10,628 bases of DNA, from the NCBI GenBank assembly GCA_035761045.1, contig DASTRU010000255.1, positions 1 through 10,628 of the forward strand. Direction: 5' to 3'. A program made the position numbers and the translations under genes. Within the stretch, counting starts at the first letter, position 1. Each line of letters begins with the position of its first letter. Below the pieces are notes generated by a model. It was not told where the DNA came from. It did no database searches and worked only from the letters and a program-made list of their open reading frames with translations. Source of the DNA: DASTRU01 sp035761045 (GTDB taxonomy: Bacteria > Pseudomonadota > Gammaproteobacteria > Burkholderiales > Burkholderiaceae_E). This document shows, in pieces, positions 7,323-10,628 of this stretch.

Positions 7323-7894
7323 GACTTCGACAACGATTTAAGTGCGAGCCGTATCCCGTCGGACACGCCGGTTCCAGCGGGTAAGCCTTTGGTCGCGCCG
7401 ATCGCTTCGCGTTCCGAATAACCAAGCGCCATGAGCGCATGCACCACGTCGGCCGACGCGGCTTCGGTGCTCGACGCGAGTGGCGCCAGCTCCGGTCCCA
7501 GCTTGCCTCGCAGCTCTAGCAACAAACGTTCAGCGGTTTTTTTACCGATGCCAGGCACGCGGATTAAGCGCGATGCGTCTTGCGTGGCGACGGCTTGCGT
7601 GAGGTCGCTCACCGACAAGCCCGACAACAAGGCAAGCGCGGTGCGCGCGCCCACGCCACTGATCTTGAGCAACTCCCGGAACGCCGAGCGCTCTTGTGGC
7701 GTGATGAAACCGAACAGCAAATGCGCATCCTCGCGCACGATCAACTGCGTATGCAGCGACAGCGCTTCGCCCAAGGCGGGCAGGGCGAAGAAGGTGCTCA
7801 TCGGAACATCGAGCTCGTAGCCCACGCCGCCTATGTCGACCACGATTTGCGGCGGATTTTTTTCGACGAGTCTGCCGGTTAAGCGTCCGATCAT
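7319..7894 (-). CDS. ruvA: Holliday junction branch migration protein RuvA
   Basis: This is the junction-binding subunit that holds the four DNA arms in a square plane and loads RuvB rings. At 191 aa it has normal length. Domain I (1-64) opens with MIGRLTGRLVEK and includes DIGGVGYELDVPMST. Domain II has two helix-hairpin-helix motifs, LKISGVGARTALALL (76-90) and IRVPGIGKKTAERLL (111-125). Domain III (about 146-190), which contacts RuvB, contains VVHALMALGYSEREA. The gene follows ruvC by 21 bases and is in the usual ruvC-ruvA order, but the expected ruvB does not follow. Instead, the TAA stop (7319-7321) overlaps the stop of the convergent methyltransferase gene. No terminator hairpin is visible at this end, so readthrough would be antisense to the methyltransferase genes. 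Confidence 0.97.
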   Translation of the reverse strand: MIGRLTGRLVEKNPPQIVVDIGGVGYELDVPMSTFFALPALGEALSLHTQLIVREDAHLLFGFITPQERSAFRELLKISGVGARTALALLSGLSVSDLTQAVATQDASRLIRVPGIGKKTAERLLLELRGKLGPELAPLASSTEAASADVVHALMALGYSEREAIGATKGLPAGTGVSDGIRLALKSLSKS

Positions 7895-7915
7895 GATGAA
7901 TGCTTTAGTAAAAAC

Positions 7916-8473
7916 TTAGACGAGACGCCCGCCGCGCAGACGCAGTTTTCGCGTGGCCGCGCGTGCGAGCGATGTTGGAGTGGTCGCGCGGATATGCGCG
8001 GTGGTGGAGCCCGCATGCGCATGCGTGATCGCGCAAGCCAACGCGTCGGCGGCGTCCGCTTGTGGCGCGGCGGGTAGATTGAGAAGCCGCATCACCATCG
8101 CTTGCACTTGTTCCTTGGATGCACGGCCGGTACCCACCGTCGATTGCTTGACTTGCAATGCGGTGTACTCATGCACTGGTAGACCCGAGAGCACGAGCCC
8201 CGCGATTGCCGCGCCGCGTGCTTGGCCGAGTAGGAGCGTTGATTTCGGATTGACGTTGACGAACACGATTTCGACGACCGCGCAGTCAGGCTTTGTGTCG
8301 CGCACCACCTGCGCCACGCCGTCGACGATCGTGCGAATGCGTTCGGCGAGGCTGTCGTTCGGATTCGTGCGAATGACCCCGGAGGCGCCATACGTTAGAC
8401 GAGCGCCGTGCTGTTCGATCAGGCCAAAGCCAGTTCGTTGCAAGCCAGGGTCGATGCCAAGAATGCGCGCCAT
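7916..8473 (-). CDS. ruvC: Crossover junction endodeoxyribonuclease RuvC
   Basis: This is the Holliday junction resolvase, a dimeric RNase H-fold nuclease that nicks opposite strands of the junction delivered by RuvAB. The start is placed at 8473, giving 185 aa, because the family begins MARILGIDPG. A longer in-frame reading from 8512 adds 13 residues that do not resemble RuvC and would start inside a hairpin loop. Catalytic acidic residues are visible: D8 in GIDPG, E68 in CAVVEIVFVN, and D140 and D143 in PQADAADALA, matching D7, E66, D138 and D141 of E. coli. VNVNPKSTLLLGQARG (73-88) is typical of betaproteobacteria. No strong ribosome binding site precedes it. The 62-base spacer from purH contains alternative hairpins, so expression may be set there. 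Confidence 0.97.
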   Translation of the reverse strand: MARILGIDPGLQRTGFGLIEQHGARLTYGASGVIRTNPNDSLAERIRTIVDGVAQVVRDTKPDCAVVEIVFVNVNPKSTLLLGQARGAAIAGLVLSGLPVHEYTALQVKQSTVGTGRASKEQVQAMVMRLLNLPAAPQADAADALACAITHAHAGSTTAHIRATTPTSLARAATRKLRLRGGRLV

Positions 8474-8494
8474 GTGAGCGGCGACGTTAGCACG

Positions 8495-8535
8495 GCGTGA
8501 TGCGCAAGACATGCTTCGCGCATCACGCGATGCGC
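8495..8535 (-). promoter_or_regulatory. Alternative hairpins in the purH-ruvC spacer
   Basis: Three arms share one core. GCGTGATGCGC (8495-8505) is a perfect 11-bp inverted repeat with GCGCATCACGC (8518-8528), with a possible inner 3-bp extension closing a 5-base loop. GCGCATC (8518-8524) can also pair with GATGCGC (8529-8535) around a 4-base loop. The two hairpins share the middle arm and so exclude each other. The element starts directly after the purH stop codon. No U-run follows it, so a simple intrinsic terminator is unlikely. A processing or stabilising element, or an attenuator-like switch, is possible but unproven. Confidence 0.6.
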
Positions 8536-10110
8536 TTAATGGCGGAAATGCCGCACGCCGGTGAGCACCATCGCAAGACCGCGTTCGTTCGCGGCGGCGA
8601 TGACCTCGTCGTCACGCACGCTGCCGCCCGGTTGAATCACGCACGCCGCGCCCGCATCGGCCACCACGTCGAGTCCATCGCGAAACGGGAAGAAGGCATC
8701 CGACGCCACGGCCGAGCCCTTGAGCGACAAGCCCGCGTTCTCCGCCTTGATGCTTGCGATGCGCGCCGAATCGATTCGGCTCATCTGGCCCGCGCCGACG
8801 CCCAGGGTCATGCCCTCGGCGCAAAAGACGATGGCATTGCTCTTGACGAACTTAGCCACCTTCCAAGCAAACAAAAGGTCGTCGAGTTGCTGTGGTGTCG
8901 GTACGCGTTGCGTCACCACGCGCAATTCCGATGCTTGCACATTGCGCGCGTCGGCCGATTGCGCGAGCAAGCCACCGCCAATGCGTTTGAGGTCGAGTAC
9001 GGGTTTGTCGGTCGAGCCCAGCGGCACTTCGAGCACGCGCACGTTTTGCTTGGCGGACAATACCGTGCGTGCTTCGGGCGTGATGTGCGGCGCGATCAAT
9101 ACCTCGACGAATTGCTTGGTCACCGCTTCGGCCGCGCGCGCATCCAACGGCTGATTGAAGGCGATGATGCCGCCGAAGGCCGACGTGGTGTCGGTCTTGA
9201 AGGCTTTGGTGTACGCGTCCAGCGCATCGACGCCAGTCGCCACGCCGCATGGATTGGCGTGCTTGATGATCACGCACGCGGGTGCCTCGAATGTCTTGAC
9301 GCATTCCCAGGCGGCATCCGCGTCGGCTAAGTTGTTGTAGGACAACTCCTTGCCTTGCAATTGTCGGTAGTTAGCCAACGCGCCGGGCGGCGGAAGTAAG
9401 TCGCGATAAAACGCGGCGGTTTGATGCGGGTTCTCGCCATAGCGCATGTCTTGCACCTTGGCGAAATGCAGATTGAGCACGTCCGGGTACTCGTTGCGCT
9501 GGGGAACAAGCGCGGGTTCGGGCGTTTTGGCGATCGAGGTCAGGTAATTCGTGATCGCGCCGTCGTATTGCGCGGTGTGCGCGAATACCTTCGTCGCGAG
9601 TTTTACCTTCGTCGCGACGCTTACATCGCCTTTGGTTTTGATTTCATCGAGCACGGCCGCGTAATCGTGTGGATCGACGATGACCGCGACATCGCGATGA
9701 TTCTTCGCCGCCGCGCGCAGCATCGTCGGGCCGCCGATATCGATGTTCTCGATGGCGTCCTCGAACGTGCAGTTCGCGCGCGCGATGGCTTGTTGAAACG
9801 GATAGAGGTTGACGACGAGTAGATCGATGGTCGCGATGCCATGTTGTTCGAGTGCCGTCATATGCGCGGGCAGGTCGCGTCGCGCGAGCAAGCCGCCATG
9901 CACTTTGGGATGCAAGGTTTTCACGCGGCCGTCGAGCATTTCGGAAAAGCCGGTGTAGTCGGCCACCTCGACCACGGGCAGGCCGTTGTCGGCCAACAAT
10001 TTGGCGGTACCGCCCGTGGAAAGAATCTTGATGTCGAGTGCGTGCAGCGCGCGCGCGAATTCGAGCACGCCGGTTTTATCGGAAACGGAGATGAGAGCTT
10101 GACGAATCAT
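8536..10110 (-). CDS. purH: Bifunctional AICAR formyltransferase / IMP cyclohydrolase PurH
   Basis: This enzyme carries out the last two steps of purine synthesis: formylation of AICAR with 10-formyl-THF, then ring closure to IMP. The start is set at 10110 (MIRQALISVSDKTG), giving 524 aa, the family length. An upstream in-frame ATG at 10194 lies inside fis and adds 28 unrelated residues. AAGAAG sits 6 bases before the chosen ATG. The N-terminal MGS-like cyclohydrolase domain shows STGGTAKLL (31-39) and DGRVKTLHPKVHGGLLARR (60-78). The transformylase part shows MRYGENPHQTAAFY (222-235), the catalytic K283-H284 in IIKHANPCG, TSAFGGIIAFN (309-319) and QPGGSVRDDEVI (493-504). It lies 13 bases downstream of fis, a betaproteobacterial arrangement, and would be cotranscribed with it. 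Confidence 0.98.
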   Translation of the reverse strand: MIRQALISVSDKTGVLEFARALHALDIKILSTGGTAKLLADNGLPVVEVADYTGFSEMLDGRVKTLHPKVHGGLLARRDLPAHMTALEQHGIATIDLLVVNLYPFQQAIARANCTFEDAIENIDIGGPTMLRAAAKNHRDVAVIVDPHDYAAVLDEIKTKGDVSVATKVKLATKVFAHTAQYDGAITNYLTSIAKTPEPALVPQRNEYPDVLNLHFAKVQDMRYGENPHQTAAFYRDLLPPPGALANYRQLQGKELSYNNLADADAAWECVKTFEAPACVIIKHANPCGVATGVDALDAYTKAFKTDTTSAFGGIIAFNQPLDARAAEAVTKQFVEVLIAPHITPEARTVLSAKQNVRVLEVPLGSTDKPVLDLKRIGGGLLAQSADARNVQASELRVVTQRVPTPQQLDDLLFAWKVAKFVKSNAIVFCAEGMTLGVGAGQMSRIDSARIASIKAENAGLSLKGSAVASDAFFPFRDGLDVVADAGAACVIQPGGSVRDDEVIAAANERGLAMVLTGVRHFRH

Positions 10111-10123
10111 GATGAACTTCTTG

Positions 10124-10357
10124 TTAGAGCAAACCGTGTTGCTGCAACTTCTTGCGCAGCGTGTTGCGATTGATGCCGAGCATCTCCGAAGCAAGCGATT
10201 GATTGCCTTGTGCTTGTTCCATGACGACGGCGAGCATTGGGCGTTCCACCGTGTTCATGACCATGTCGTAAATGCCGCTTGGTTGTTCGCCGCCGAGATC
10301 GCGGAAGTATTTTTCCAAACTGCGCGTAATGCACTCTTCAATGTTGTGCTTGCTCAT
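10124..10357 (-). CDS. fis: Fis family nucleoid-associated DNA-binding protein
   Basis: This is a small DNA-bending, nucleoid-associated regulator. At 77 aa it matches the short betaproteobacterial form; enteric Fis is 98 aa with an N-terminal beta-hairpin arm that is reduced or missing here. The helix-turn-helix is at 51-71, GNQSLASEMLGINRNTLRKK and following, preceded by the dimerising helices IEECITRSLEKYF and VERPMLAVVME. The ATG overlaps the dusB stop in an ATGA, with GGAG 11 bases upstream inside dusB, indicating translational coupling. A dusB-fis pairing is also known in enterics, where Fis autoregulates. Whether that holds here cannot be seen because the promoter lies outside the window. 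Confidence 0.96.
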   Translation of the reverse strand: MSKHNIEECITRSLEKYFRDLGGEQPSGIYDMVMNTVERPMLAVVMEQAQGNQSLASEMLGINRNTLRKKLQQHGLL

Positions 10358-10628
10358 GCTGCGAGAGGCTCCATCAATCGTTCTTGCCCATGCCGCGCGA
10401 TATAGGGCAGCGGGTCTTGGGGACGGCCAAGGCCATCGAGGTATTGCATGACGGCCACGCGTTGCGCGTCCGTCGATTCAAGCGTGTTCATGCGCGCGCG
10501 AAATTCCGCTTCTTTGGGCAATTGCCGCACGTACCACCCGATGTGCTTGCGCGCGCTGCGCACTCCGGTGAATTCGCCATACAGCGCGTAATGGTCCTGC
10601 AGGTGCGCCACCAGCGCCCGCTGCACCT
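10354..10628 (-). CDS. dusB: tRNA-dihydrouridine synthase DusB, C-terminal end
   Basis: Only the last 90 or so residues are visible; the gene enters from the right edge. The segment HLQDHYALYGEFTGVRSARKHIGWYVRQL, at the start of the visible part, is the characteristic C-terminal helical tRNA-binding region of DusB. This flavoenzyme reduces uridine to dihydrouridine in the tRNA D-loop. The FMN-binding TIM barrel and catalytic cysteine lie outside the window. The stop codon overlaps the fis start (ATGA). The dusB-fis order supports DusB over DusA or DusC. Confidence 0.92.
   Translation of the reverse strand, partial: VQRALVAHLQDHYALYGEFTGVRSARKHIGWYVRQLPKEAEFRARMNTLESTDAQRVAVMQYLDGLGRPQDPLPYIARHGQERLMEPLAA

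Noticed and set aside
7323..7340. Search for an intrinsic terminator between ruvA and the convergent methyltransferase gene.
   Set aside because: No GC-rich stem followed by a T-run is visible on either strand around the junction.
8474..8512. 13-residue N-terminal extension of RuvC from an upstream ATG.
   Set aside because: The family starts at MARILGIDPG, the extension does not resemble RuvC, and its ATG lies in a hairpin loop.
8497..9330. 277-residue plus-strand frame opposite purH.
   Set aside because: It is antisense to a conserved purH reading frame, His/Arg/Ala-rich and without a start signal; G+C-rich antisense frames of this length are common.
10111..10194. 28-residue N-terminal extension of PurH.
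   Set aside because: It is fis sequence read in another frame; the MIRQALISVSDKTG start is the family N terminus and has an AAGAAG at 6 bases.

Overview
The window looks like chromosomal DNA of a betaproteobacterium, probably Burkholderiales-like. The evidence is the gene string dusB-fis-purH-ruvC-ruvA with ruvB nearby, a 77-residue Fis of the betaproteobacterial type, and a RuvC carrying the VEIVFVNVNPKS segment typical of that class. This is inferred from gene order and protein character, not from a database search. By hand counts of sample lines, G+C is roughly 60-70% in the ruv and pur genes, about 55% in the M3 peptidase gene, and only about 45% in the two genes in the middle.

Right part (7319-10628, all minus strand): the 3' end of dusB (tRNA dihydrouridine synthase), fis, purH, ruvC and ruvA form one tight operon-like run. 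dusB and fis overlap by ATGA, and the fis-purH and ruvC-ruvA gaps are 13 and 21 bases. The only larger gap, 62 bases between purH and ruvC, holds a set of alternative hairpins. RuvC resolves Holliday junctions, RuvA binds them, and their partner RuvB, normally encoded right after ruvA, is displaced by 5.1 kb.

Middle (4262-7322, plus strand): two tandem, full-length paralogous genes (504 and 507 aa) encode class I SAM-dependent methyltransferases with a 'methyltransferase regulatory domain'. This architecture is shared with the Rickettsia protein lysine methyltransferases that modify outer-membrane protein OmpB. Both are oriented against everything else in the window. The second ends in a stop-stop overlap with ruvA, and the first starts 28 bases from the divergent M3 peptidase gene. 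They are the accessory and most interesting part of the window. Their substrate is not shown by the sequence.

Left part (1-4233, minus strand): an exported M3-family zinc metallopeptidase, ruvB, and the N-terminal 384 residues of an exported S9-family serine peptidase, spaced 22 and 2 bases apart and so probably one transcript. The split ruvCA / ruvB arrangement implies that ruvB depends on a promoter upstream of or inside the peptidase gene instead of the ruvCA promoter.

No gene-free stretch over 300 bases exists; the longest gap is the 62-base purH-ruvC spacer. I saw no tRNA, rRNA, CRISPR array, insertion sequence, integrase or convincing intrinsic terminator.
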